From: Phycisphaerae bacterium
GTDB lineage: Bacteria; Planctomycetota; Phycisphaerae; UBA1845
Reading direction: 5' to 3'
DNA: 64,000 nt
Assembly: GCA_029260215.1 (NCBI GenBank)
Contig: JAJDDQ010000076.1
Location: 1 to 64,000, forward strand
The translations under genes and the position numbers were made by a program. Under the pieces are notes generated by a model that had not been told where the DNA came from, did not search any database, and saw only the letters and a list, made by a program, of their open reading frames with translations. Each line of letters opens with the position of its first letter. The first letter of the stretch is position 1. Of the stretch, positions 8,259 to 16,358 are shown in pieces.

Positions 8259-10355
8259 CTAATCCACCACAGCATCTTTGATTCGATACAGTCGGTACGG
8301 CGGCTTCTCGCCCTTACCGATTTCCTCGGGAAAGATACGCTCCGCCAAATCGCCGCGACGGTCCAGCTTTCCGGACAGGGCATGATGATCGGCGTCCACG
8401 ATCACATAGCGTGCATCGAATTGCGATCGAATATCGCTCAAATGCACGGTGACTTTCTTCTCCACGGAATGACCATCCTCCATCACCTTCACCGTCTTGG
8501 TGACCGGTGTTTGGCCTCGCGAGATGCGCACATACCGCTCCCACAACTCCGGATCGCGCTCGTGCGTGAACTTCGGATCAAGCCCGACAACGTAGTGGTT
8601 GTGATGATTCAGATAAAAATAGACCGGAAAAACGTCCCAGTCGTCCGTGAAAACAACATCACCTTCATCGGAATCCTCAATCAGCACAGCCATCAGCGCA
8701 CGCAGCGCAGGCAGATCGTAAAGACATTTCGCGTCCTTCTGCAAGCGGGAAAGAATGGTCCCCACCGGCGGTGCCAAGGCAACCACAACAGCCAACGCAA
8801 CCGTCACCCGGCGTACAGCCACAGCCTTGAACCGAACGTCGCCAGCCTCTCCAGCCGAAGCGTTCCGCCCAATCGCACCAAAAGCGAAATAGACCAATCC
8901 GACAAATGGAATAAGCCAAACGCCCCAAACCAATCGCGCCTCCACCGGATCGCCCGCGCTCAACGAAAGCACCTTCAGCGCAATCGCAACGAGCACGCAA
9001 AAACCAACCCCAACGGCGGCCGAAACAAGTCCCCTCCCAGCGCGTGACCGGGCAAAACCTGTAGCGACACAGCACAAAGTCGGCGCAGCTGCCAACCCCG
9101 CAACCACCGACCAGAACAGCCAATCGCCCAGAAACTCGCCCGCGCGGTACCGAGGCAGCACCAGCATCGCCACGCAAAAGACAAGCACCAGCAACGCAAT
9201 CGCCGCAGCCAAACTACCGTTACCCACCGATCGCCGCCGCTCGACAGGCAACCCGGCAAACAGATAAGCGGACCCGATCATCGCGAACACAGGCCAATAC
9301 TCGATGAATCGTCGCGCCTTGAGCGTCAGAACAAGAAACAACACGTTCAACAACACGAACGCGAACTCGTTGGCCGACAATCGAGGCCCCCACCGCAAAC
9401 GCAGACACAGACTTACGGCGGACACAGTCAGCGTAACGCCCGACATGGACACGAAAAACCACGCAGGCGTGTAGCTCTTCCATTCCCGCCCCACCGAGAT
9501 ATCCGGCGAAAGCCCCGTCCCCAGCACCTGAAGATCGAGAAACCTCAGCACCTCAACCGCGCCATATGGATGGGTCGCCAAGCCGACAATCCAGCCGGAA
9601 ACAGTCCACAGCAACAAGCGCCGCACCACAGCATTCTTAAACCACGCGGAGGATTCAAGCGGAAGCGATCCCGGCCTATCAAAAAGTTCCGCGACACAAA
9701 AGGCGGCAACAATCACAGGACCATACACAACCGCCCCAAGGTACACGTGAATCGTCTGTGCGATGACAATTCCAGCCAGCGCATAGCACCGTGCCATCAT
9801 GCATCCACACAGAATCAACATGCCGATCAATGACGGATTGATCGCGCGCACAAACATGTGCCTGCCGTAAAACTGAATCGGCAGCAGCAACAAAAGTCCC
9901 AGCCACACCCACCGATGACGCACACGCCCCAACATCAAAAGCCACTGCACAAGCGCCATCGACAAACCGAAGGACACGGTAATAAACCACCGCCCACCCG
10001 CAGCCATGTCGCCCGTCAGCCGCTCCGCCACCCGCACGAACGGATAAAGAAGCCACTGAAATCCATAATGATGATTGACGAATCGCTCTGCGAATACCGT
10101 CGTCCGCAGCCAGGGAAACTGATCAACCAAACCCAGCTCGGGCATCAGTGCGGCCATCTTGATGTGATAAAACGAATCGTGCCCAGGCACGCCGCGGTCA
10201 TGGAACGCGATCCCCCGAGGCCCCAGATAAATGAAATGCATCACAGCAGCGAACAGCAGGAACACGCACGCCAGTTCCAGCATCGCGCGAACACTTGACC
10301 TGTCTTCAGTCACATCGCCGCTGCGGGCGTCGTTCTTGATGGCATCATTCAACAC
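8259..10355 (-). CDS. Polytopic membrane protein, GT-C / STT3-like glycosyltransferase candidate
   Basis: 698 residues with about a dozen predicted membrane helices and a soluble C-terminal tail of about 150 residues. The first loop reads GHDSFYHIKMAALMPELG and then VNHHYGFQWLLYPF, which resembles the loop of GT-C enzymes such as STT3/AglB (an acidic residue with F/Y-Y-H). That points to transfer of a lipid-linked sugar on the outer face of the membrane; the tail might bind the acceptor. The start is a GTG at 10355 without a clear ribosome-binding site; an ATG at 10283 is an alternative just before the first helix. It lies downstream of the ESCRT-like locus but 385 bp away, with a MITE between. 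Confidence 0.6.
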   Translation of the reverse strand: MLNDAIKNDARSGDVTEDRSSVRAMLELACVFLLFAAVMHFIYLGPRGIAFHDRGVPGHDSFYHIKMAALMPELGLVDQFPWLRTTVFAERFVNHHYGFQWLLYPFVRVAERLTGDMAAGGRWFITVSFGLSMALVQWLLMLGRVRHRWVWLGLLLLLPIQFYGRHMFVRAINPSLIGMLILCGCMMARCYALAGIVIAQTIHVYLGAVVYGPVIVAAFCVAELFDRPGSLPLESSAWFKNAVVRRLLLWTVSGWIVGLATHPYGAVEVLRFLDLQVLGTGLSPDISVGREWKSYTPAWFFVSMSGVTLTVSAVSLCLRLRWGPRLSANEFAFVLLNVLFLVLTLKARRFIEYWPVFAMIGSAYLFAGLPVERRRSVGNGSLAAAIALLVLVFCVAMLVLPRYRAGEFLGDWLFWSVVAGLAAAPTLCCVATGFARSRAGRGLVSAAVGVGFCVLVAIALKVLSLSAGDPVEARLVWGVWLIPFVGLVYFAFGAIGRNASAGEAGDVRFKAVAVRRVTVALAVVVALAPPVGTILSRLQKDAKCLYDLPALRALMAVLIEDSDEGDVVFTDDWDVFPVYFYLNHHNHYVVGLDPKFTHERDPELWERYVRISRGQTPVTKTVKVMEDGHSVEKKVTVHLSDIRSQFDARYVIVDADHHALSGKLDRRGDLAERIFPEEIGKGEKPPYRLYRIKDAVVD

Positions 10356-10437
10356 GCAGCGAGTATCCGCGTGCGCGATGGGTTACGCAACCGTCGATCG
10401 ACGCATACCACCATCGGGTATGGCCATTTCTTGTGGC

Positions 10438-10629
10438 GTAACAGGTCAGCCGTGTGCAATGCCAATCCGCTCAAAGACCGCGTTCGCCCGCATTATACGC
10501 GGTTTTCGATCGCACCCCACGAGCCGCGGGCTTCGGTCCGCGCGGACGCTCCCGGACCCATCCAGCTTGATTCTCAACCAGCATGTCTCCACACCGAAAC
10601 ATCGCCATTGCAAATTGCTGACCAGTTAC
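10438..10629. mobile_element. IS66-derived MITE, family A, copy A1
   Basis: A 192-bp non-coding element. The left end begins GTAACAGGTCAGCCGTGTGC and the right end, read on the other strand, begins GTAACTGGTCAGCAATTTGC, so the two are imperfect inverted repeats of about 26 bp. It is flanked by a perfect 8-bp direct repeat CTTGTGGC (10430-10437 and 10630-10637). GTAA tips and 8-bp duplications are the known signature of IS66-family elements. It contains the GAGCCGCG stem-loop at 10521. Copy A2 at 32739 is the same element in opposite orientation. The rest of the 10356-10740 gap shows nothing else recognisable. Confidence 0.85.
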
Positions 10630-10740
10630 CTTGTGGCATGGCTTGGCCAGTCCCGAAAGGGTCAGTAAGTGTAAAAGTGGCTTGCCGTTTAGCGGACGCT
10701 GCGATGTCAGAGGGCGTCTCCTGCGAGAGCAGCGCCCACC

Positions 10741-12507
10741 TCACGCTTCGGGAACGAGACACACGTCCTGAATCGAATGCCCCGACAGTCGGGACACCTG
10801 CACCACACAGCCGGGTTTGTCAGGACATCCCGGCTTCCAGCAGATCAACCGATCGCGCACCTCATTCGTCGCAACGATCAAGTCAGCCGCCGCCTCGACC
10901 CGGCGCAGGGTTTGTCCGCCGGCTTCGTAGCGGCAGGAAAAAGTATCACCAATCACACGCGCGAAAACCGCCGGCGACGTGTCTGTATAGATCAACCTCG
11001 GCAGACCGCCGTTGTCCAATACCGAAACGGACTCAGCCGGTCGCTGCCGCCCGGCGTGTACGATTTCCGGAGTTTGACGCTCGTCCGCCGCCCAGCGGAG
11101 GATTTTCCCGTCCGCGTTGCCCGCGAAAACCGCATCATGCGTCGCGAAGACCGCCGTCACCGTCGCACCGCTCCCGACAAATTCCTCCGGCGCTTCGTCG
11201 AGTCGATTCGTGGACAGACGACAAACGCGGTCGTCCAGAGAAAAATAAAGGTAGCCGTCGAAAAAACGCACGCACCGGATGGCTGAGCATTCGCGCGTCC
11301 GATCCGGCAACAGGCACTCAGCCATCGTTGTCTGCCGGCGCGTCCAATACAAAAGCCCAAGCTCCGAATGCGACGCGAACACACGATCCCCCACCAGTGC
11401 CACTGAATTGACACCGCCGCGAACGCCCGCACCCGGGTCAGCCGGATAAGTCCACACCTTGCCGTCCCCATCGGCGGAAAACTCGTACAGACCGCTGGAA
11501 GCTCCCACGAACAGACTCCGCTCGCCGTCGGCATCGGTAAACGCCTGCACCGATCGAACAGCCCCAATGCGATCCGGCATGGGCACGCGCTTGTATGGCG
11601 CTTCGAACGAATCGGGCGAGAAGAACAGCAATTCGCCACCCGTCCCAACGACAACCGACCGGGTCGCCCGAACAGCCTCGTCCGCACCGATCAACGCAGC
11701 GTAAAGCTCGCCCCGATCCTGTTCGCCAAAGGCACGCAACAGATCCGGAAGACCCACATCAGGCGAAGCGTCCGCTTTCGCCTTCAAATCCGTCAACAAA
11801 CGCGCAAGATTCTCCGAATGACGTGTACGCGATTCAGCCGCCGCCTGCCGAATCCGATCCTGCGCAGCGAAATCCTCAGCCCGACGCTTCGCCTCCAACC
11901 GCGACTGCCGCACCTGCCGATACACCATCGAATCAAGGCGAACCGTCACCGGCAGGTCAATATGCAATCCGCCGCTGAACGCAGCCTTCTTCAAACCCTC
12001 AGCCACCTCCGCCGCAATCGTCTCACCACTCCCGGCTTCGATCAAAACCCCCACGCCGCGCCCCTCAGCCACCAAAGCAACAGCCTGCTGCACATGCGGA
12101 AGAAGATAACGCTCCAGATGCTCCACGCGCACAAGGTCACGACTGCCGATCAACGCCCGATCGAATACGCTCAACTCGCCGGAATCGGGAATGGGAGAAA
12201 CGCGCAGCCTCACAGACGCTTCACACCGATAATGATCAAGCGAAGTAACGCGCACGTCGAACGTCAGCGTCATCGCAGCCACCCGAACCAGCAACAATTC
12301 CTTCGCACCGTCAGCCCGTATTTCCTTGCCAGGCCCATAAGCAACGCGGTCGCCCTGCTCGCTCCTGACCAGACCAGCCACTTCGCGCGGCGGTGTAAAA
12401 CCGCGCGTCAGCAAACCGAACACGTGCTCAGGCTCCACGCGGATAGCCACCGCGTCTTCAGCCGAGAAAAACAATACCGGATCGATTTTTGTTCGACTCA
12501 TGCTCAT
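10741..12507 (-). CDS. SPFH/band-7-like domain fused to a beta-propeller-like domain
   Basis: 588 residues. The first 230 or so resemble an SPFH/band-7 domain: beta-rich start, TLTFDVRVTSLDHYRCEASVRLRV, a helix with the pattern LERYLLPHVQQAVALV, and IDLPVTVRLDSM leading into a charged coiled coil (RQSRLEAKRRAEDFAAQDR). From about residue 280 the sequence consists of repeated beta-strand blades (SLFVGASSGLYEFSADG, VFAGNADGKILRWAAD, LIVATNEVRDRLICW) typical of a WD40/PQQ-like propeller. No membrane helix or signal peptide is obvious. It is the last gene of the ESCRT-like run, 31 bp after the MIT-AAA ATPase, with GGGGA before the ATG. SPFH proteins often partner PspA-type proteins, which fits. 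The SPFH call is moderate, the propeller call good. Confidence 0.55.
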   Translation of the reverse strand: MSMSRTKIDPVLFFSAEDAVAIRVEPEHVFGLLTRGFTPPREVAGLVRSEQGDRVAYGPGKEIRADGAKELLLVRVAAMTLTFDVRVTSLDHYRCEASVRLRVSPIPDSGELSVFDRALIGSRDLVRVEHLERYLLPHVQQAVALVAEGRGVGVLIEAGSGETIAAEVAEGLKKAAFSGGLHIDLPVTVRLDSMVYRQVRQSRLEAKRRAEDFAAQDRIRQAAAESRTRHSENLARLLTDLKAKADASPDVGLPDLLRAFGEQDRGELYAALIGADEAVRATRSVVVGTGGELLFFSPDSFEAPYKRVPMPDRIGAVRSVQAFTDADGERSLFVGASSGLYEFSADGDGKVWTYPADPGAGVRGGVNSVALVGDRVFASHSELGLLYWTRRQTTMAECLLPDRTRECSAIRCVRFFDGYLYFSLDDRVCRLSTNRLDEAPEEFVGSGATVTAVFATHDAVFAGNADGKILRWAADERQTPEIVHAGRQRPAESVSVLDNGGLPRLIYTDTSPAVFARVIGDTFSCRYEAGGQTLRRVEAAADLIVATNEVRDRLICWKPGCPDKPGCVVQVSRLSGHSIQDVCLVPEA

Positions 12508-12538
12508 GCGATCCCCGGTTCAAACTTCCGATCGTGCA

Positions 12539-13666
12539 TCAGGCTGCCCCCGTCTCGGCGAACAGCGTGTAGCGTGCCAAAGAGGCGGGGTTGACCGATG
12601 GCGGCGTCGCTTCGATGACATTCTCGATGTCCTGCATGCTGATCGGCCTGGGTTCGCGCCCGCCGATCGCCTCGGTAAACGGAATCGCCGCCGACTGCCG
12701 GGCGATGTTCTTGATGTCCGCCCCGCTGTGACCTTCCAACTCGTCGCAAAGCTCGCCGAAATCCACATCCTCATCCAGCGGCCGATCTCCGAAATGAATC
12801 TCCAGCAGCTTGAATCTCGCGGGAGCATCCGGCAAACCGACGTACGCCTTGGTATCCAATCGCCCCGGACGAAGCATCGCATCGTCCAAATCCCAAGGCT
12901 TGTTGGTCGCCCCAACGAACAGCAACGCCTGCTCCTTCCCGCGATCAAATCCTTCCAGTTCCTGAAGAATTTGCGGCACAACGCGCTGCATCACCGACGA
13001 CGAGTCGCTTTTGCGCATCGGCACCAACGCTTCCACCTCGTCCATAAAGATAATAGCCGACGATTCACCCTTGGCTGCCTCAAAAAGCTTGCGAATATTC
13101 TGCTCAGCCTCGCCAACCCACTTGCTCAGAATCTGTGCAGGGCTGATCAGGTAAAACGTGGCGTCCAATTCGTGCGCGATCGCCTTGGCCATCATCGTCT
13201 TGCCCGTCCCCGGAGGACCGTACAGCAGCAGCCCCCCGCCCAGCGTGATGCCATACCGCTCAGCCAACTCCGGATGAGCGAGCGGATAAATCATCTTAAG
13301 GCGGATGTCTTCTTTGACCTCCTCCAGACCGGCGATATCGTCAAAGCCGATGTCCGGCTTTTCCTTGGCGATCCAGTCCGACGCGCTCGATCCGCCATCT
13401 TCCTCCTGCTCGCGCACACGCCCCCGGCCGCGCCCGCCCGAACCCGTCCGACGACGACCGTCGCAATCCTTGGCCAAGTCAATCAACTCAGCCGCGATCT
13501 GCTCATGCTGCCGCCTCGATTCCGCCGTCTTCGCCGACGCCGCCAATTCGATCATGCACTCGCCCGCATCGATCAGATACGTCTTCGCAACCGCATAGTC
13601 ACCATTCTTGTAAGCGGCAACCCCTTTGCTTTTCAAACGTTCAAATGTCGAAAACGCAACAGCCAT
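12539..13666 (-). CDS. Vps4/CdvC-like AAA ATPase with N-terminal MIT-like domain
   Basis: 375 residues. Residues 1-70 look like a three-helix MIT domain (AYKNGDYAVAKTYLIDAGE, then HEQIAAELIDLAKDC). A Gly/Arg-rich linker (73-100) follows, then one AAA domain: Walker A GPPGTGKT at 150, the pore-loop motif SKWVGE at 181, Walker B IIFMDE at 205, sensor 1 ATN at 253, and arginine-finger region LRPGRLD. The KW pore loop and the order MIT-linker-single AAA are those of eukaryotic Vps4 and archaeal CdvC, which strip ESCRT-III filaments from membranes. No protease or second AAA domain is present. It sits among Snf7-like genes, the expected substrates. Confidence 0.82.
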   Translation of the reverse strand: MAVAFSTFERLKSKGVAAYKNGDYAVAKTYLIDAGECMIELAASAKTAESRRQHEQIAAELIDLAKDCDGRRRTGSGGRGRGRVREQEEDGGSSASDWIAKEKPDIGFDDIAGLEEVKEDIRLKMIYPLAHPELAERYGITLGGGLLLYGPPGTGKTMMAKAIAHELDATFYLISPAQILSKWVGEAEQNIRKLFEAAKGESSAIIFMDEVEALVPMRKSDSSSVMQRVVPQILQELEGFDRGKEQALLFVGATNKPWDLDDAMLRPGRLDTKAYVGLPDAPARFKLLEIHFGDRPLDEDVDFGELCDELEGHSGADIKNIARQSAAIPFTEAIGGREPRPISMQDIENVIEATPPSVNPASLARYTLFAETGAA

Positions 13667-13754
13667 CTCAGATCATCCGCAGAACACAAGAAGCGTTATC
13701 ACATTCCAACTGCATGGAAGCGTTCCCGCACTCCTTGGCGACACTCCACACGCC

Positions 13755-15296
13755 CTATTCCTTCACCAACCGCCACATGTTGTGGAACGGCTCCAACCGC
13801 CAACCCTCCGGCGCGGGTTGATCGTCCCGCGTGTAGAACACCGGTCGATCAAGGTACTTCACCGCCAGCCGTGCCCAGTGTCGACGGTTGTTCTCGACGA
13901 TATGAATGTCCTTCCGATCGCACCTTATTAATCGCTCATACCACAGCGGGGCACCTATCAGGGTACTCGTCATGATGGCGGAATCCTGCGGAAAATCCTC
14001 AAGGTGAACCTCAGCCAGGTATTCCGTCGCGTCGTACGCCTCTCCGTAATTGTATCGCTGCGTCGCGTGGTAAATGCTGCCCGCACAGGCAAAAAACAGA
14101 AGCGTACCCCCCAACACCCCGCGACGACCTTTCGCCGGGAAGAGCACCGCCAACACCGCCCCAGCCGGCAACGCAGCCCCGAACATGATCGGCATCAGGT
14201 TGGCCGCCTGATCGTAAATCCTGTACACACACAAGAAAACTACGTTCCCAGCGATAACGCCCACCGCCACAATCGACCACTCGATCCCTCGGCGCGCAAG
14301 CAGAATAAGCCCGAGCACCAACAAGACCATGGCCGCCGCAAACGGGCCTCGCTCGAAGACGAAAAGGACGCGACGAATCCAGCGCAGCTTCGACGGCGCA
14401 TGCGAAAAATCGGCAGCAAGGTGCTCGTGAAATACCTCCGCCGTCACCAGCCACCGAAATCGTTCCCAGCGGACAGCCGGATCCGCAGACCAAGCCATCA
14501 AATCGGTCTGACAACCTTCGCGATGCAGTTCGATCGCGTTGTATTCCGTCTCCGGAGAATCCTGCCACAAAGCGATCAATGCCACCGTCAATCCCGCGAC
14601 AACAAACGCGCCGGTCAAGGCGAAAAATCTCGAAACCGCACGTCCAAACGGCGTCCCCCGCCGCCATTCAACCGCAGCCCAGCCCAACAGATACCCCGGC
14701 GCAAACATCAACGACGACGTGCGATTCGCCACAAGAAAACCGTACAGACCCGCCGCAAGCAGGAGCGTCGAAACGCGACCGGTCCGACCGTATCTCATCA
14801 AGAGAGAAACAGACCCGATCAGCAGCAGCCAAGCCGCCGCATAAACTTCGGGGCTGACCAGCGACTGCCAAACCGAACTCTGCCAGGGCGTATGATGGGC
14901 CAACAACACCAACCCGACGCAACAGGCGATCGTCACGTGCAGACCGATCCGCACCAGCATCGCCATCAACAATCCCAAGGCGATCGTCACGCAGGCTGCG
15001 CACGCCAGAGAAACCACATAGGCCGGTTCGAGAAAGAAAAAAACCTTGGTCAACAACCACCCGACAAGGACGAACCCCGCGTACCCCGGCGGGTGCGCGA
15101 TGCCCAGCGTCGAGCACGACGTCTGAAGATCCCCCGGGTCGTCGAAGCAAGGCCCCTTCGGTAAATGCAGCACGCCGATCACAAAGATCATCGCCATCAC
15201 GACGCCGATCAGCAAACACTCGTTTCGTGTCAACCTCGGCCATCGGGACGCTTCATCGGACGCTGCCCGCTCTGTGGAAATCGTTTCAGAACTCAC
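13755..15296 (-). CDS. DUF2723-family polytopic membrane protein (TMEM260-like)
   Basis: 513 residues with about eleven membrane helices and a C-terminal soluble part. The N-terminal loop DDPGDLQTSCSTLGIAHPPGYAGF matches the DUF2723 pattern (acidic residues, then HPPGYP-like), a GT-C-type fold whose eukaryotic member TMEM260 is an O-mannosyltransferase. The GTG start overlaps the stop of the Snf7-like gene upstream as TAGTG, so translation is probably coupled. It is followed 88 bp later by the MIT-AAA gene. Either a glycosyltransferase was placed in the ESCRT-like operon, or it supplies a membrane partner; the sequence does not decide. Confidence 0.75.
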   Translation of the reverse strand: MSSETISTERAASDEASRWPRLTRNECLLIGVVMAMIFVIGVLHLPKGPCFDDPGDLQTSCSTLGIAHPPGYAGFVLVGWLLTKVFFFLEPAYVVSLACAACVTIALGLLMAMLVRIGLHVTIACCVGLVLLAHHTPWQSSVWQSLVSPEVYAAAWLLLIGSVSLLMRYGRTGRVSTLLLAAGLYGFLVANRTSSLMFAPGYLLGWAAVEWRRGTPFGRAVSRFFALTGAFVVAGLTVALIALWQDSPETEYNAIELHREGCQTDLMAWSADPAVRWERFRWLVTAEVFHEHLAADFSHAPSKLRWIRRVLFVFERGPFAAAMVLLVLGLILLARRGIEWSIVAVGVIAGNVVFLCVYRIYDQAANLMPIMFGAALPAGAVLAVLFPAKGRRGVLGGTLLFFACAGSIYHATQRYNYGEAYDATEYLAEVHLEDFPQDSAIMTSTLIGAPLWYERLIRCDRKDIHIVENNRRHWARLAVKYLDRPVFYTRDDQPAPEGWRLEPFHNMWRLVKE

Positions 15297-15907
15297 TATT
15301 CTTTTTTCTTTTCCCCTTGGCCCTTAAGCGATGCAAGCTCCGCACGCAGGCCGCTCAACCGAGCGACCTCCTTCTCATTCTCCGCATCCGCCTCAGCCTC
15401 AATCATCCGATCAACTTCTTCATCACTCAACGCCGAATCGTTCGCAGACAAATCCACATCCTGAGCAGCCATGTCCTCGACCCCGTCGAGAAACATCCCC
15501 ATCCGCTCCTCCATCGATTGCGACTGCGCCATCGCCCGTTCCCAGTCCGCCTGAGTCTTGAGCAGGTCCGTCTCACCGAACATCCGCCCGATCTCCGCAG
15601 CCATCATGCCCATCGCCTGCGAGAAGTCAGACGACGCTTCTGCCTGCCGCTTCATCAAAAGCGCATTCTTGACCGACAGCAACTGGCGCTCAAGCATTTT
15701 TCGGATCGTGGCTGTCTTCTTCAGCGAATTGCGAATGAACTCGTATTGTTGCGTGTCGCCAATCTTACGGGCGTGCTGAGCATTGCGAATGAACTCATCC
15801 TGAAACTTCCCCTGCTCCCGAATGGACTTTTCGATTCGCCGAATACCCTGACGAATCTTGATGTCCCGTTCGATCCGCCGCTCTTCAGGTGATTTGAACA
15901 ATCCCAT
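15296..15907 (-). CDS. Snf7/ESCRT-III-like protein A with MIM-like tail
   Basis: A 203-residue soluble, helical protein. It starts MGLFKSPEER, followed by a basic helical region (to about 90) and then acidic helices with Met/Gln-rich ASSDFSQAMGMMAAEIGRMF and MEERMGMFLDGVEDM. The basic-then-acidic helix order, the MGLF start and the Met-rich middle closely resemble eukaryotic CHMP2-type ESCRT-III subunits. The C-terminal helix LSGLRAELASLK (184-195) has the leucine spacing of a MIM1 motif, which MIT domains bind. No signal peptide or membrane helix. The ATG at 15905-15907 has AAGG upstream. Plain PspA/Vipp1 membership is the main alternative; both belong to one superfamily. Confidence 0.6.
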   Translation of the reverse strand: MGLFKSPEERRIERDIKIRQGIRRIEKSIREQGKFQDEFIRNAQHARKIGDTQQYEFIRNSLKKTATIRKMLERQLLSVKNALLMKRQAEASSDFSQAMGMMAAEIGRMFGETDLLKTQADWERAMAQSQSMEERMGMFLDGVEDMAAQDVDLSANDSALSDEEVDRMIEAEADAENEKEVARLSGLRAELASLKGQGEKKKE

Positions 15908-15986
15908 TCGACCCGCCTTATCCGCTTATCCAAAAAACCAGGACCATTCAGCCAGCCCAACAACTACAAATGGAACTCAATTAACG

Positions 15987-16066
15987 GGTGGGCGCCCCAT
16001 ATAACGTCGGGTGCCCCATGGCTTTAGGTGGGCGCCCCATGTAACGTCGGGTGCCCCATGGCTTTA
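15987..16066. repeat. Two tandem 40-bp repeat units
   Basis: The unit GGTGGGCGCCCCATATAACG TCGGGTGCCCCATGGCTTTA occurs twice back to back (15987-16026, 16027-16066) with one difference (ATATAA versus ATGTAA). Each has the palindrome GGGCGCCC. It lies in the 253-bp gap between the PspC gene and Snf7-like A. Two units without spacers do not make a CRISPR array. The rest of that gap shows no other structure that I can name. Confidence 0.85.
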
Positions 16067-16160
16067 GCCGTGGGAATGTCGAATCCGAACGCCATTCGAG
16101 TCCCCCACCTCTGAAGAGGCGAGCCACCCAACCGTCGTTTCAAGCTTGAAGCGGTACAAA

Positions 16161-16358
16161 TCAATAGTATTCCCGTTCCGGAATAACCATCCACAAAATA
16201 AAATAAACAAACATCCCCGCTGACACCGTAAATACACTCGCCAGCACATACCCCACACGCACAACCGTCGGGTCCAGGTCAAGATACTCCGCCAATCCAC
16301 CGCAAACACCACCGATCTGACGGTTCACCATCGATCGCCTCAAAGATCGCACACTCAT
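16161..16358 (-). CDS. pspC: PspC-domain membrane protein
   Basis: A 65-residue protein consisting of little more than a PspC domain. It begins MSVRSLRRSMVNRQIGGVCGGLAEYLDLDPTVVRVGYV split over the hallmark IGGVCGGLAEY and D-P-T-V-R-V elements, then one long hydrophobic helix (LASVFTVSAGMFVYFILWMV) and IPE. PspC proteins sit in the inner membrane and recruit PspA, an ESCRT-III-superfamily protein, under envelope stress. The start overlaps the stop of Snf7-like B as ATGA, so the two are translationally coupled. That coupling supports reading the neighbouring helical proteins as membrane-remodelling filaments. Confidence 0.92.
   Translation of the reverse strand: MSVRSLRRSMVNRQIGGVCGGLAEYLDLDPTVVRVGYVLASVFTVSAGMFVYFILWMVIPEREYY

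Noticed and set aside
12539..13666. Assignment of the AAA protein to FtsH, ClpX or proteasomal ATPases
   Set aside because: No protease domain, no second AAA, no OB/coiled-coil start; an MIT-like domain and the Vps4-type KW pore loop are present instead.
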